DNA of 56,090 nucleotides from an uncultured Alphaproteobacteria bacterium (GCA_903893805.1 CAITNM010000018.1:1-56090), one strand, 5' to 3'; positions 32,665 through 42,129 are shown, counted from the stretch's first letter. Made by a program: numbers and translations. The notes: generated from the letters alone by a model not told the origin.

Positions 32665-33645
32665 CTAAATAATTCCAGCACGTAGGCAGTCATGAATGTG
32701 TAAAATACCGATTGGTTTATTGTTTGCGCTTATGAATAAGCTGGTAATGGACTTGTCTTGCATAATTGCTAATGCCTCTGCCATCAGAATATCTGCGGAT
32801 ATCATTGTTGGGGTTGGGCTCATCACTGCTTCCACAGTGTCATTTAAAAGTCCTGCGTGCATATGACGACGTAAGTCACCATCGGTAATAACGCCGAGCA
32901 TTTTCCCATCTGTATCTATTACTGCTACGCACCCAAAACCAAAATAGCTCATTCTTATTAAGCATTCTTGCATTAATGTGCCCATAGGAACAATTGGAAG
33001 TCGATCATCTGTGTGCATAAAATCACGAACTCGTGACAATTGTTTACCTAAATTTCCTCCGGGATGGAAAGTTCGAAAATCAGTAGAACTGAAACTACGT
33101 GTGTGAAGCATGGCTACAGCAAGAGCATCACCTAACGCTAGCATCATTGTTGTTGATGTGGTTGGGGCAAGGCCCATCGGGCACGCCTCTGGCACTGTAG
33201 GGTAACATAAGGTAATATCAGCAATGCTTGCTAGATTACTATTTTCTTTTGCGGTAATTGCAACTGCCGGAATATGGAAGCGTCGACTGTAATCAAGCAT
33301 TGGTTTTAGTTCAACAGTTTCTCCGCTATGAGATAGCAATAAAAGCCTGTCTTCAGGGGTGATCATTCCTAAATCGCCATGATTAGCTTCGGCTGGATGT
33401 ACAAAAAATGCCGGTTGTCCAACGCTTGCAAAGGTTGCCGCAATTTTTCGGGCTATATGCCCGCTTTTGCCAATACCACTTACAATAACGCGACTGTTTT
33501 GCTGAGATAAAAGCTCAACAGCTGAAGTAAATTTTTCATCCAAACTAGTAGCTAAGTGAGACAGTGCTTCTGATTCAGCAACAATTGCTTGACGTCCAGC
33601 TTCAAGAATCTTATTCGCATTAATTGCAGTTGGCACTGTCATCAT
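32665..33645 (-). CDS. kdsD: Arabinose-5-phosphate isomerase KdsD
   Basis: Interconverts ribulose 5-phosphate and arabinose 5-phosphate, the first step to KDO for LPS. 326 aa. The SIS domain (about 35-180) has VSGIGKSGHIARKIAATFAS, EANHGDLGM and LLSHSGETVEL. Two CBS domains follow (about 205-326). It lies just downstream of rnd as in many alphaproteobacteria, but the usual following lptC/lptA genes are replaced by a symporter. Confidence 0.93.
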   Translation of the reverse strand: MMTVPTAINANKILEAGRQAIVAESEALSHLATSLDEKFTSAVELLSQQNSRVIVSGIGKSGHIARKIAATFASVGQPAFFVHPAEANHGDLGMITPEDRLLLLSHSGETVELKPMLDYSRRFHIPAVAITAKENSNLASIADITLCYPTVPEACPMGLAPTTSTTMMLALGDALAVAMLHTRSFSSTDFRTFHPGGNLGKQLSRVRDFMHTDDRLPIVPMGTLMQECLIRMSYFGFGCVAVIDTDGKMLGVITDGDLRRHMHAGLLNDTVEAVMSPTPTMISADILMAEALAIMQDKSITSLFISANNKPIGILHIHDCLRAGII

Positions 33646-33647
33646 AA

Positions 33648-34277
33648 CTATCCTTGGTCTTCAATTTTATAAGCCATAAGGTCGCCTTTTTGTCCGTAAA
33701 ACAGGTCAAGTTCAGCTCTAAAGGGAAGGTACTCGAAGGTTGCATTAGCCAAGTGATGACGGTTTTCTCTGGTTAGCATGGCATCAAGCTTTAACTTTAA
33801 GCTATGTAAGTGCACTACGTCAGTTGCTGCGTAGCGCATCTGATCTTTGCTTAAAGTTTTAGCGCCCCAATCACTGGTTTGCTCTTGCTTTGAAACTTCA
33901 ATGCCAAGCAATTCTTTACATAAATCTTTGAGTCCATGCTTATGTGTAAAAGTACGTACCAAATGGCTTGCTACTTTTGTGCAATAAATATTTTGAATTC
34001 TACACTTAAGTGAATACTGCAAGATTGCCACATCAAAGCGCGCAAAATGAAAAATCTTTTGTGTTGGTCCGGTCAATAGCTTTTTCAGGTTTGGTGACTT
34101 AGAAAAATCAGCTTCAGGAAATTGGACAAGATGAACATTAATTCCATTAAAAGTAAGCTGCACTAAACATAAACGGTCACGGTGTTGGTTAAGTCCCATG
34201 GCTTCTGTATCAATGGCCACAGTTTGGCCAAATATTACATCATCTGGCAGATCATATTCATGGAGAAAAGTTTTCAT
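33648..34277 (-). CDS. rnd: Ribonuclease D-like 3'-5' exonuclease
   Basis: Short alphaproteobacterial RNase D (209 aa): the DEDDy exonuclease domain without the HRDC domains. Motif I is AIDTEAMGL, motif II surrounds HFARFDVAIL, and motif III is MRYAATDVVHL with the Tyr and Asp. It acts on tRNA and other stable RNA 3' ends. It is 2 bp upstream of kdsD. Confidence 0.9.
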   Translation of the reverse strand: MKTFLHEYDLPDDVIFGQTVAIDTEAMGLNQHRDRLCLVQLTFNGINVHLVQFPEADFSKSPNLKKLLTGPTQKIFHFARFDVAILQYSLKCRIQNIYCTKVASHLVRTFTHKHGLKDLCKELLGIEVSKQEQTSDWGAKTLSKDQMRYAATDVVHLHSLKLKLDAMLTRENRHHLANATFEYLPFRAELDLFYGQKGDLMAYKIEDQG

Positions 34278-34425
34278 TTTGTATTATTTTTATAAATACC
34301 TGGATTAAAAGACCATAGGTAATAGATTCGTGTCAACTGTTCTACCATAGCTAAATATCAGCAAAACTTTTCATTCTAATTCAGTAATCATATAGTAAGA
34401 ATATGAATTTAACGATTGATGCTCT

Positions 34426-35265
34426 ATGACTCGTATTTTTGCTTTTTTAGCTCTTATTTTTGCTAATGTTTTTGCAACGCCTGTCTCAGAGGCATATACA
34501 CGAATATATTCAAATGCACTTGATTACTCTACGCACATGCACGACGGGCAAAAACGTAAGGTCACAAAAGAACCATATATTGTTCATCCTATAGAAGTTG
34601 CCAATATTCTTGTGTTGTATGGCTCGCCTGATGATATGGACGTTATAATTGCAGGACTTTTACACGATGTTCCTGAAGACACAAAGGACAAACCCCCTTA
34701 CATTACAAGTTCTACTAGGGTGCCAAAAAAATTTATGGTATCAAGGCGTTTCATGGAAATCTATCAGCTCTTCGGACAAAAAATCTCTGAATTCGTTTAT
34801 GCTGTCACAGAAATTTCTAAACTCAAAGATAGAGATGAAGAAGGTGATTGGCTTAATGATAACTTTGAGTACGCAAAACAATTAAATACCCATCCACAAC
34901 AAGCTATTTTACTTTCAGCTGCCGATAAACTTAGCAATTTGCGTTGTATGATTATGGAATTGACTCAAAAAATTTTAGAGTGTCCTGATGATCTTGCTGC
35001 GGTTAAATCTCAATATTGGGCAAATTTTGGACGCAAAAAATACCCAGACTACGTTGTTTTAGGGAAATTTATTACGTTGTTTGGATTGTACAAAATGCAT
35101 CTAAAAGAGAAATATCCAGCCTTGATTGATGACTTGCAACAAGCAATTCTTAGTATATGGAATCTTCAGCACTCAACGAATATGGATGACGTGAGAGGGA
35201 TTCTTGAGAGCAATGAAAAATATCAGCAGCTATACAAAGGAAATGCTGATAAAAGATCAGGTTAA
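34426..35265 (+). CDS. Exported RelA/SpoT-like HD hydrolase (small alarmone hydrolase-like)
   Basis: A 279-aa protein with a signal peptide (MTRIFAFLALIFANVFA, cleavage likely before TPVSEA) followed by a RelA/SpoT-type HD domain. The catalytic signatures are kept: HDGQKRK around H39, EPYIVHPIEVANIL, the LLHDVPEDT block with H80-D81 and E84-D85, and AADKLSNLR. There is no synthetase, TGS or ACT domain, so it resembles MESH1/small alarmone hydrolases that cleave (p)ppGpp or NADPH. An export signal on such an enzyme is unexpected. The C-terminal 80 residues are not recognised. Monocistronic. Confidence 0.8.
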   Translation: MTRIFAFLALIFANVFATPVSEAYTRIYSNALDYSTHMHDGQKRKVTKEPYIVHPIEVANILVLYGSPDDMDVIIAGLLHDVPEDTKDKPPYITSSTRVPKKFMVSRRFMEIYQLFGQKISEFVYAVTEISKLKDRDEEGDWLNDNFEYAKQLNTHPQQAILLSAADKLSNLRCMIMELTQKILECPDDLAAVKSQYWANFGRKKYPDYVVLGKFITLFGLYKMHLKEKYPALIDDLQQAILSIWNLQHSTNMDDVRGILESNEKYQQLYKGNADKRSG

Positions 35266-35287
35266 GAGTTCGGTATAGAGAAAATAT

Positions 35288-35800
35288 TTAAACTCTTGTA
35301 GAAATCTTAATTGCAGCTCTGGTAATGCCTTTGACCACTTTTTCCAAAATGTCATATGCAGGAGCATTTCTGCCTCCTCCCTGTTCGGCAATTTCACGGT
35401 GATGATCTTCTTCCTTTTTAAATTTATCAATGATGTCCATCAATGGTTTATGTTCCGGGGAATTTTTTAATGAATCAATTTGGCTTTGATAATGATCAAC
35501 AATCACTTCTTCAACGGCAATGGTACATGCATGTGCTGCTTGTTTGCCCATTAGTGCTGTTGCTGCACCCATTCCATAACTTAAAACATGCCAGAAAGGT
35601 TGAAAAATGGTGGGTTTAACTTTGTGTTCAATCATTAGTTGAGTGAACATTTTAAGGTGCTCTTCTTCCTGATTTGCCATTAACACTAAATCAGGATCAT
35701 CACCTAAGATTTTTCTCATACCTTTGTAAATTTGACGAGCACCAAGTTCGCCCGCATGATTTACCCGAAGGATTGATTTTATTTTTTTCGAGTCGTCCAT
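35288..35800 (-). CDS. coq7: Demethoxyubiquinone hydroxylase Coq7
   Basis: Di-iron monooxygenase catalysing the last hydroxylation of ubiquinone synthesis. 170 aa. The carboxylate/His ligands appear in RVNHAGELGA, NQEEEHLKMF, AVEEVIVDHYQ and KEEDHHREIA. Its start overlaps the dsbB end by 22 bp, giving the yqaA-dsbB-coq7 order typical of alphaproteobacteria. It complements UbiG and the polyprenyl synthase in this window. Confidence 0.95.
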   Translation of the reverse strand: MDDSKKIKSILRVNHAGELGARQIYKGMRKILGDDPDLVLMANQEEEHLKMFTQLMIEHKVKPTIFQPFWHVLSYGMGAATALMGKQAAHACTIAVEEVIVDHYQSQIDSLKNSPEHKPLMDIIDKFKKEEDHHREIAEQGGGRNAPAYDILEKVVKGITRAAIKISTRV

Positions 35801-36294
35801 TCACGCAATGCCATTGTAATAGTTGCAAAAGTGAATGCTAGACATGTCCACCAACTGGCTGGAATTCCAAATAGGTACCAATTAATTTTGTCGCATCTCG
35901 AAACTTTTTGATTTTTCATTTGTGATGAAAGAGACTTCAATATCTCAGTAGGGTCAGTGGAAGTGAGCTCAACCTTGCCAATGCATGACTGAGGCATTGC
36001 CCACCATTTTTGTTCAACACCTATATGAAACCCACACAAAACAGCGCCTCCAAATGCTATAACACAAAGAAGCGCAGTAAAGACCTTTTTATCATAACCT
36101 GAAATGACAATGCCCAATGACAACGTCAAAATGGTCATCATTATATAGCGTTGATAATAACAAAGGCTGCAGGGCGCAATATCAAATAAATATTCAGCCA
36201 TATAGCCAACGCACAAAAGGCTAAAAAAGTAGACAGCGACGAACCAGTAAAAATACCTGGAATTTTTAAAAATTTCTCTTATCAACCCAAACAC
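35779..36294 (-). CDS. dsbB: Disulfide bond formation protein DsbB
   Basis: Four-helix inner-membrane oxidase that recharges DsbA and passes electrons to ubiquinone. The 171-aa protein has the first periplasmic Cys pair in APCSLCYYQR and a second pair in QSCIG and VSRCDK. It serves oxidative folding of the cysteine-bearing exported proteins encoded nearby. Overlaps both yqaA and coq7. Confidence 0.92.
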   Translation of the reverse strand: MFGLIREIFKNSRYFYWFVAVYFFSLLCVGYMAEYLFDIAPCSLCYYQRYIMMTILTLSLGIVISGYDKKVFTALLCVIAFGGAVLCGFHIGVEQKWWAMPQSCIGKVELTSTDPTEILKSLSSQMKNQKVSRCDKINWYLFGIPASWWTCLAFTFATITMALREWTTRKK

Positions 36295-36893
36295 TTCACA
36301 ATTACAAATCCCACCCCGATTATACCTATGCTAATAAGAAGCGCCAATGTTAAATATTTTTCAATGTATGGTTTTGCTGTAGGGCCAAAGAAATACAGTA
36401 TCGCTGCGAGTAAATAAAACCGAAAAGATCTAGCTATTATTGAGGCAATTAAAAATTGAAAAATATCAAATCTTGCGACACCACTTGCAATGGTAACAAG
36501 TTTAAAGGGGATTGGCGTTAATCCCTTTAAAGCAATAATCCAAAATCCGTATGTTTTAAAATCTGCTTGAAAACGCTCAAATGCACCATGCAAGCTGTAG
36601 GTTTCAATGATCCACTGTCCAATTGAGGCAAAAAGATAATAACCAATTGCATACCCCAACATTCCACCAATAACTGAGGCAACTGTTGCCCCAAATGCTA
36701 GTCTCCAGGCAAGAAGACGATTTGCCAAAACCATGGGAATAAGCATTAAATCGGGGGGCAGGGGGAAAAATGAACTTTCCGCGAACGCTACTGCATACAT
36801 AACGTATTGAGCGCGTTTTGTTTCAGCTGCTTCAAGACACCAATCATACATGCGTCGCAAAAGGTTTGGTTGTTTGCTCACAAGAGTGCTCAT
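36282..36893 (-). CDS. yqaA: YqaA/DedA-related membrane protein
   Basis: Integral membrane protein of the SNARE-associated/DedA superfamily, 203 aa. Landmarks are FAESSFFPLPPDLMLIPM, GGMLGYAIGYYLF, and KGLTPIPFKLVTIASG with the conserved Pro/Lys region of DedA proteins, some of which are lipid scramblases or transporters. The specific role is unknown. First gene of the yqaA-dsbB-coq7 operon. Confidence 0.87.
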   Translation of the reverse strand: MSTLVSKQPNLLRRMYDWCLEAAETKRAQYVMYAVAFAESSFFPLPPDLMLIPMVLANRLLAWRLAFGATVASVIGGMLGYAIGYYLFASIGQWIIETYSLHGAFERFQADFKTYGFWIIALKGLTPIPFKLVTIASGVARFDIFQFLIASIIARSFRFYLLAAILYFFGPTAKPYIEKYLTLALLISIGIIGVGFVIVKCLG

Positions 36894-36973
36894 TACTTTT
36901 TACAAAAGATTTCAACTATAGACTTTTATACCACAACAAATCACACTTGCACGTATTGAATTAGGAGGTTTTT

Positions 36974-38803
36974 ATGTGCGGAATTATAGGTATTTTATCC
37001 TGCAATCCGGTGGCAGAGCGTTTAATAGATGGGTTGTCCAGGTTAGAATATCGTGGTTATGATTCTGCTGGCATAGCAACCATTTACGAAAATGCAATTA
37101 CCAAGCGACGATCTGAAGGAAAACTTCAATCACTAAAAGACCTTTTGCAACGAGATCCTATAGATGGAACTGTTGGTATTGGGCATACTCGCTGGGCAAC
37201 TCATGGATCACCCACTCATCATAATGCGCACCCTCATGCAACTGATCGAGTTGCTGTTGTGCACAATGGCATTATTGAAAACTATCAACTTTTAAAAGAT
37301 AACCTAATAAAGAATGGGGTTATTTTTAAAAGTGAGACCGACACAGAAGTTGTGGTTCATTTAATTGATCAAGCTTTGCAATTGGGAAAAACTCCTGAAA
37401 TTGCTGTTAAAGAAACACTTTCAAAGCTTCATGGAGCATTTGCATTAGCTATCATATTTTCGGATAATCCTGATTTGTTGATTGGTGCGCGCCGTGGAAG
37501 CCCGTTGGTATTAGGAATTAATGACGATGAATTATTTTTAGGATCAGATGCGTGGGCTTTAGCACCTTGGACTCAAAAAATTTGCTACCTAGAAGAGGGC
37601 GATGTTGTCATTATGCAGCGTCGTGGCGGCTTTAATTACACTATTTTTAATGAAGATGGGCAGGCAGCGGATCGTCCGGCCAAGCATCTTAATTTAGCAA
37701 CAGGAGCGGCCAGTAAGGGTGGATATAGCCATTTCATGTTAAAGGAAATTTTTGAGCAGTCTCAAACGTTGAGTGATACATTTCTATCATTAATTGATGA
37801 AGAGACACTTGAAAGTCGTATTAGTTTGCCTATTGATTTTTCAGGTCAACATTCTCGTGTTCGATTAATTGCCTGCGGATCATCTTATTATGCGTCGTTG
37901 ACTGCAAAGTATTGGTTTGAAAAATATGCCCACATTTTATGCGATGTCGATTTAGCTTCTGAATTTCGTTATCGAGATCCAGTTTTAAATAAAGACGACA
38001 TATGCATATTCGTTTCTCAATCAGGAGAAACCAGTGACACTTTGGCAGCGCTAAATCTTGCAAAAAACAAGGGATGTATAACTTTGGCAATTGTTAACGT
38101 GCCTGAAAGTTCTATGACAAGAGTGGCAGATCACCATATTTTAACATTGGCGGGTCCAGAAATTGGCGTGGCATCAACAAAAGCGTTTACGGCACAAATG
38201 GCAGTGCTTTGCATGCTGGCATTGCAGACCGCTGGGCAGCGAAAATCAATTAGTACTTCTGATTTATCAATGCATTTTCGTGAGCTACTGCATGTTCCAA
38301 AACTTGTAGCTCAAGTACTGCAAGATGTCTCTTTTTTTGATGAACTGGGTTTAAGGCTTTCGCAAACGCGCGATGTTTTATTTATCGGTCGTGGCACCAA
38401 TTATCCAGTTGCCTTAGAAGGTGCTCTGAAGCTAAAAGAGATATCTTATATTCATGCTGAAGCTTATGCAGCAGGTGAATTAAAACATGGTCCAATAGCA
38501 TTAGTAGATAGGTTGACGCCGTTAATAGCTATTGCTCCTAATGATGTATGGTTTGAAAAAACAGCTTCAAATATTCAAGAAGTTGCTACCAGAGGTGCGC
38601 CTATTATTGTGTTAACGGATGATATTATGTTTACCGTTAACTGCCCTGAATTTCATAAGGTGCTGCTTCCAAAAACAACACCTATAAACGCATGTTTTAT
38701 CTACACAATCGCTGTTCAGTGCCTTGCCTATTATACAGCTTTGCATAAAGGGACGGACGTTGATCAGCCACGTAATCTTGCGAAATCAGTAACAGTAGAA
38801 TAG
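36974..38803 (+). CDS. glmS: Glucosamine-fructose-6-phosphate aminotransferase
   Basis: Makes glucosamine 6-phosphate from fructose 6-phosphate and glutamine, the first step to UDP-GlcNAc for peptidoglycan and LPS. 609 aa. The class II glutaminase has Cys1 exposed after Met removal (MCGIIGIL). Two SIS domains follow (SQSGETSDTLAAL; RGTNYPVALEGALKLKE), with the C-terminal LAKSVTVE. TAGGAGG is a strong ribosome-binding site. A weak GCGC stem followed by TTTTCTT overlaps the convergent nrdB end. Confidence 0.97.
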   Translation: MCGIIGILSCNPVAERLIDGLSRLEYRGYDSAGIATIYENAITKRRSEGKLQSLKDLLQRDPIDGTVGIGHTRWATHGSPTHHNAHPHATDRVAVVHNGIIENYQLLKDNLIKNGVIFKSETDTEVVVHLIDQALQLGKTPEIAVKETLSKLHGAFALAIIFSDNPDLLIGARRGSPLVLGINDDELFLGSDAWALAPWTQKICYLEEGDVVIMQRRGGFNYTIFNEDGQAADRPAKHLNLATGAASKGGYSHFMLKEIFEQSQTLSDTFLSLIDEETLESRISLPIDFSGQHSRVRLIACGSSYYASLTAKYWFEKYAHILCDVDLASEFRYRDPVLNKDDICIFVSQSGETSDTLAALNLAKNKGCITLAIVNVPESSMTRVADHHILTLAGPEIGVASTKAFTAQMAVLCMLALQTAGQRKSISTSDLSMHFRELLHVPKLVAQVLQDVSFFDELGLRLSQTRDVLFIGRGTNYPVALEGALKLKEISYIHAEAYAAGELKHGPIALVDRLTPLIAIAPNDVWFEKTASNIQEVATRGAPIIVLTDDIMFTVNCPEFHKVLLPKTTPINACFIYTIAVQCLAYYTALHKGTDVDQPRNLAKSVTVE

Positions 38804-38809
38804 GCGCAG

Positions 38810-39892
38810 TTAAGCGCTTTTCTTGCGTTGATCGAATAGTTGCCAGATTCCTTCGGCGCCATGCCATTCGCCTTTAGTTGCGGCTTTTGAATATTCGGTT
38901 GCTCGAGTTTCAAAAAAGTTTGCGTGTTCAACTCCATTTAGAATAGATGTTAGCCATGGTAGGGGGTGAGGTTTGCATTGGGAATATTCACCAGAGCTTT
39001 CTACAAAATACCCGTATATTGGCCGAAGTTTTAGTTGAGTTAAGCGCCAGTCACAAATATAGCGGATATATTGCTTAATATCATTTGCTGTCATGCCTTG
39101 AACTTCACCAACTTCAAAAGCTAATTCAACAAATTTATCTTCTAAGGAAACCATAGTTTTCCCCACTTCAATAATATCAGACTCAACGGATTTAGTGACA
39201 GCTCCGGTTTGAAGGGCCCATTCATGATAGAGCATTATAACACTTTCACAGTGTAAGCTTTCGTCACGTACAGACCAGGAAACAATTTGCCCCATGCCTT
39301 TCATTTTATTAAAACGTGGAAAATTCATAAGCATCGCAAAACTTGCAAACAATGACATTCCTTCGGTGAAAGCCCCGAACATGGCTAATGTGCGTGCAAT
39401 ATCAGCACATGTATTAGTGCCAAAAGTCTTCATGTAATCAGATTTAGCACGCATAGATGAGTATTCTTTAAAGACAGAAAATTCTGTTTTCGGCATGCCC
39501 AGTGTTTTTAGAAGCAACGCGTAAGCATCAATATGAATAGTTTCCATATTTGTAAAAGCAGCCATCATCATTTGAATTTCAAGGGGCTGAAAAATAGGAA
39601 TATAACGTTTGAAATAGTTATCACTTACTTCAACATCTGACTGAGTGAAAAAGCGAAAAATTTGCGTTAACAAATTACGCTCACTTGCGCTTAGCTTATC
39701 TGATTGCCAGTCTTTTAGATCTTCGCCTAAGGGAACTTCTTCCCCCATCCAATGAATCTGTTGTTGTCGTTTCCAAGCTTGGTAAGCCCAAGGATAACGG
39801 TCAATATCATAAGTACCTGATGAATCTAAAAGGCTAATAATACCTTTACCTTGAAGTTCTTGTGGGTTTGCATCTGCATAATTTTTATTCAT
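38810..39892 (-). CDS. nrdB: Class I ribonucleotide reductase, beta subunit
   Basis: Radical-generating metal subunit for dNTP synthesis. The start is placed at ATG 39892 (MNKNYADANPQ) with AAGGAAG upstream, 11 bp after nrdA; an upstream Met would overlap nrdA. About 360 aa. Metal ligands and radical site are visible: DVEVSDNYF, METIHIDAYALL (Glu, His and the tyrosyl-radical Tyr four residues after His) and SWSVRDESLHCE. The Tyr argues against a class Ic enzyme. Cotranscribed with nrdA under the cobalamin riboswitch. Confidence 0.95.
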   Translation of the reverse strand: MNKNYADANPQELQGKGIISLLDSSGTYDIDRYPWAYQAWKRQQQIHWMGEEVPLGEDLKDWQSDKLSASERNLLTQIFRFFTQSDVEVSDNYFKRYIPIFQPLEIQMMMAAFTNMETIHIDAYALLLKTLGMPKTEFSVFKEYSSMRAKSDYMKTFGTNTCADIARTLAMFGAFTEGMSLFASFAMLMNFPRFNKMKGMGQIVSWSVRDESLHCESVIMLYHEWALQTGAVTKSVESDIIEVGKTMVSLEDKFVELAFEVGEVQGMTANDIKQYIRYICDWRLTQLKLRPIYGYFVESSGEYSQCKPHPLPWLTSILNGVEHANFFETRATEYSKAATKGEWHGAEGIWQLFDQRKKSA

Positions 39893-39903
39893 AAATCTTC
39901 CTT

Positions 39904-41832
39904 TTATTGGCAAGCTAAACATTCTTCGTAATCTGTGTTGACACTATCGACCATCTCGATTTTTTGATCTTTTCGACCTGCGTGTTCAGCACGCTGGATG
40001 GATTTCGATCTGCAGTAATATAGGCTTTTTACACCTTTTTCCCAGGCCATCCAGTGAAGCATTAACAGATCCCATTTATTAATATCTGCCGGTAAGAAAA
40101 GATTGATTGATTGTCCTTGGCAAATAAAAGGTGCTCGATCAGCTGCTAGTTCAATGATCCAACGTTGGTCAATTTCAAAAGCAGTTTTGAAAGTATCTTT
40201 TTCAGATGTGCTTAGTTGGTCTAAATGACCAACTGATCCTTCTTGTTCAATAATCGATTGCCAAATTTCATCAGTATTTAAACCTTTAGCTATAAGCAAT
40301 TTTTCCAAATGAGGGTTTTTCACCACGAAATTCCCAGAAAGGGTTTTGTGGTTATAAATATTTGCAGGAATAGGTTCAATGCCGGCGCTGGTGCCTCCAC
40401 AAATAATACTGATTGAAGCAGTAGGAGCTATGGCAAGTTTGTGGCTAAATCTTGCCAGAACGCCTTTTTCTTTCGCATCTAAGCAAGATCCCCGCTCTTT
40501 AGCAAGCTGTACAGAAGCTGCATCAGCTGCTTTTCTTATGTGCAGAAACATTTTCATGTTCCATGATTTAGCTAGAGCGCTTTCAAAAGGTAGGCTTTTA
40601 AATTGCAAAAATGAGTGAAAACCCATTAGCCCAAGGCCGACAGAGCGTTCACGTGTCGCGGAGTATGTTGCGCGTTCCATTCCTGTGGGTGCTTCATTGA
40701 TAAAAGCTTGGAGCACGTTGTCTAAAAATCTTAAAACATCTTCAATAATTAGTGGGTCATCGTGCCATTCATCCCAAGTTTCAGCATTTAAAGATGCTAA
40801 GCAACACACAGCGGTTCGATCATTTTTTAAGTGATCAGGCCCAGTTGGTAGTAAAATTTCACTACACAAATTCGACATTTTAATTTTTAGGCCAAGTTCG
40901 CGTTGGTGCTTAGATAGTGCTTTGTTTGCTGTATCAATGAATACCAAGTAAGGTTCACCTGTTTGCATACGCATTTCAAGAATTTTAGACATAAGGTTAC
41001 GCGCATCAACCGTTCTTATGACCTCATTTGTCTTGGGACTTCTTAATCCAAATTTTGCATCTTGGCGAACTGCTTCCATGAATTCATCAGTAATGTTAAT
41101 GCCGTGGTGAAGGTTTAAACTTTTACGATTAAAATCGCCTGAAGGTTTACGGATTTCTAAAAACTCTTCAATTTCTGGGTGATGAATATCCAAATACACT
41201 GCAGCACTTCCACGACGCAATGATCCTTGGCTAATTGCCAAGGTCAAAGAATCCATAACACGTACAAACGGAATAATACCTGAGGTTTTTCCGGCTCGTC
41301 CAACTGACTCTCCAATACTTCTAACAAATCCCCAGTAGGTACCGATACCCCCACCATTTGATGCGAGCAACACATTTTCATTCCAGGTGGTAACAATGCC
41401 GTCTAAGTTGTCACTTACCGTGTTTAAAAAACAGGAAATAGGTAGTCCTCTTTTAGCTCCGCCATTCGATAAAATTGGAGTTGAAGGCAAAAACCATAAT
41501 TTTGAAATATAGTCATAAAGTCGTTGAGCATGATCAAGATCATCAGCGTAAGCACACGCTACTCGTGCAAACATTTGTTGATAATTTTCATCTACTAGAA
41601 CGTAGCGATCATCAAGAGTTGCCTTTCCAAAATTGGTAAGCAAAGAATCTCTGGAATAATCTAACGTAATAGATGACGGATCAATTTTATGGTGAGTCGG
41701 CTTTATTGCTGCTTTTTGATAGAGCTGCTTTTGTTCTTGGGTTTGTGGAAACGGAATAACCCTGTTGAAAGGATTAAAGTTGACTAAATAACCGTGTTGG
41801 TCAAAGTCGTATGCGTTGGTAGATGTTTTCAT
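39904..41832 (-). CDS. nrdA: Class I ribonucleotide reductase, alpha subunit
   Basis: Catalytic subunit reducing NDPs to dNDPs. 642 aa. Active-site elements are GLPISCFLN, the radical-site NLCSEI (Asn, Cys, Glu), VCCLASLN, the SLYYCRS Tyr pair and the redox tail CLACQ reduced by thioredoxin. An N-terminal ATP-cone is not evident, so allosteric activity control may be reduced. GAGGG precedes the ATG. The 5' leader carries a cobalamin riboswitch and a terminator, unusual for a B12-independent enzyme. Confidence 0.95.
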   Translation of the reverse strand: MKTSTNAYDFDQHGYLVNFNPFNRVIPFPQTQEQKQLYQKAAIKPTHHKIDPSSITLDYSRDSLLTNFGKATLDDRYVLVDENYQQMFARVACAYADDLDHAQRLYDYISKLWFLPSTPILSNGGAKRGLPISCFLNTVSDNLDGIVTTWNENVLLASNGGGIGTYWGFVRSIGESVGRAGKTSGIIPFVRVMDSLTLAISQGSLRRGSAAVYLDIHHPEIEEFLEIRKPSGDFNRKSLNLHHGINITDEFMEAVRQDAKFGLRSPKTNEVIRTVDARNLMSKILEMRMQTGEPYLVFIDTANKALSKHQRELGLKIKMSNLCSEILLPTGPDHLKNDRTAVCCLASLNAETWDEWHDDPLIIEDVLRFLDNVLQAFINEAPTGMERATYSATRERSVGLGLMGFHSFLQFKSLPFESALAKSWNMKMFLHIRKAADAASVQLAKERGSCLDAKEKGVLARFSHKLAIAPTASISIICGGTSAGIEPIPANIYNHKTLSGNFVVKNPHLEKLLIAKGLNTDEIWQSIIEQEGSVGHLDQLSTSEKDTFKTAFEIDQRWIIELAADRAPFICQGQSINLFLPADINKWDLLMLHWMAWEKGVKSLYYCRSKSIQRAEHAGRKDQKIEMVDSVNTDYEECLACQ

Positions 41833-41876
41833 AGTCCCTCATTTTAAATAAGGGTCAGAGCCATGTTGTGAAAGCT

Positions 41877-41917
41877 AAAAAGTGCAAGAGTCACACCTGA
41901 ACTCTCAACCGGTGCAC
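41877..41917 (-). terminator. Riboswitch expression-platform terminator before nrdA
   Basis: On the minus strand GTGCA ... AGAGT ... ACTCT-TGCAC is followed immediately by TTTTT. The two-part stem with an asymmetric bulge ends 45 bp before the nrdA start. A competing pairing of CACCGG/GGTG segments could serve as anti-terminator. Confidence 0.7.
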
Positions 41918-41940
41918 CCCGCCCGATGTTAGTAAAATGC

Positions 41941-42119
41941 TTCACGGCAAGTCTCCTGGCTCGCGGGTCATAGCGGCTTAAACGTCTTCCCAGTTTCCCA
42001 GTGACTTTTTGTTTAAACGACTTACCGCACACAGTTGCGGGGGCAGCTTCGGAATATGCTGTATAGCAGAACCGAATTCCTATTTAAGCATCGCCATAAA
42101 TTTAGCAACGCACCTTGTA
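41941..42119 (-). promoter_or_regulatory. Cobalamin (AdoCbl) riboswitch controlling nrdAB
   Basis: The minus strand shows the family landmarks in order. These are AAGGTGCGTTGC, then CGATGCTTAAATAGGAATTC, the nearly invariant B12-box core GCTGCCCCCGCAACTGT (42031-42047 region), TGCGGT, GTCACTGGGAA with CTGGGAAG, and the closing GAGCCAGGAGACTTGCC (41944-41962 region). Together these cover a full aptamer of about 180 nt. It is followed by the terminator at 41877-41917 and then nrdA. By the established mode, B12 binding should switch off this B12-independent reductase. Confidence 0.93.
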
Positions 42120-42129
42120 ACATAATATT

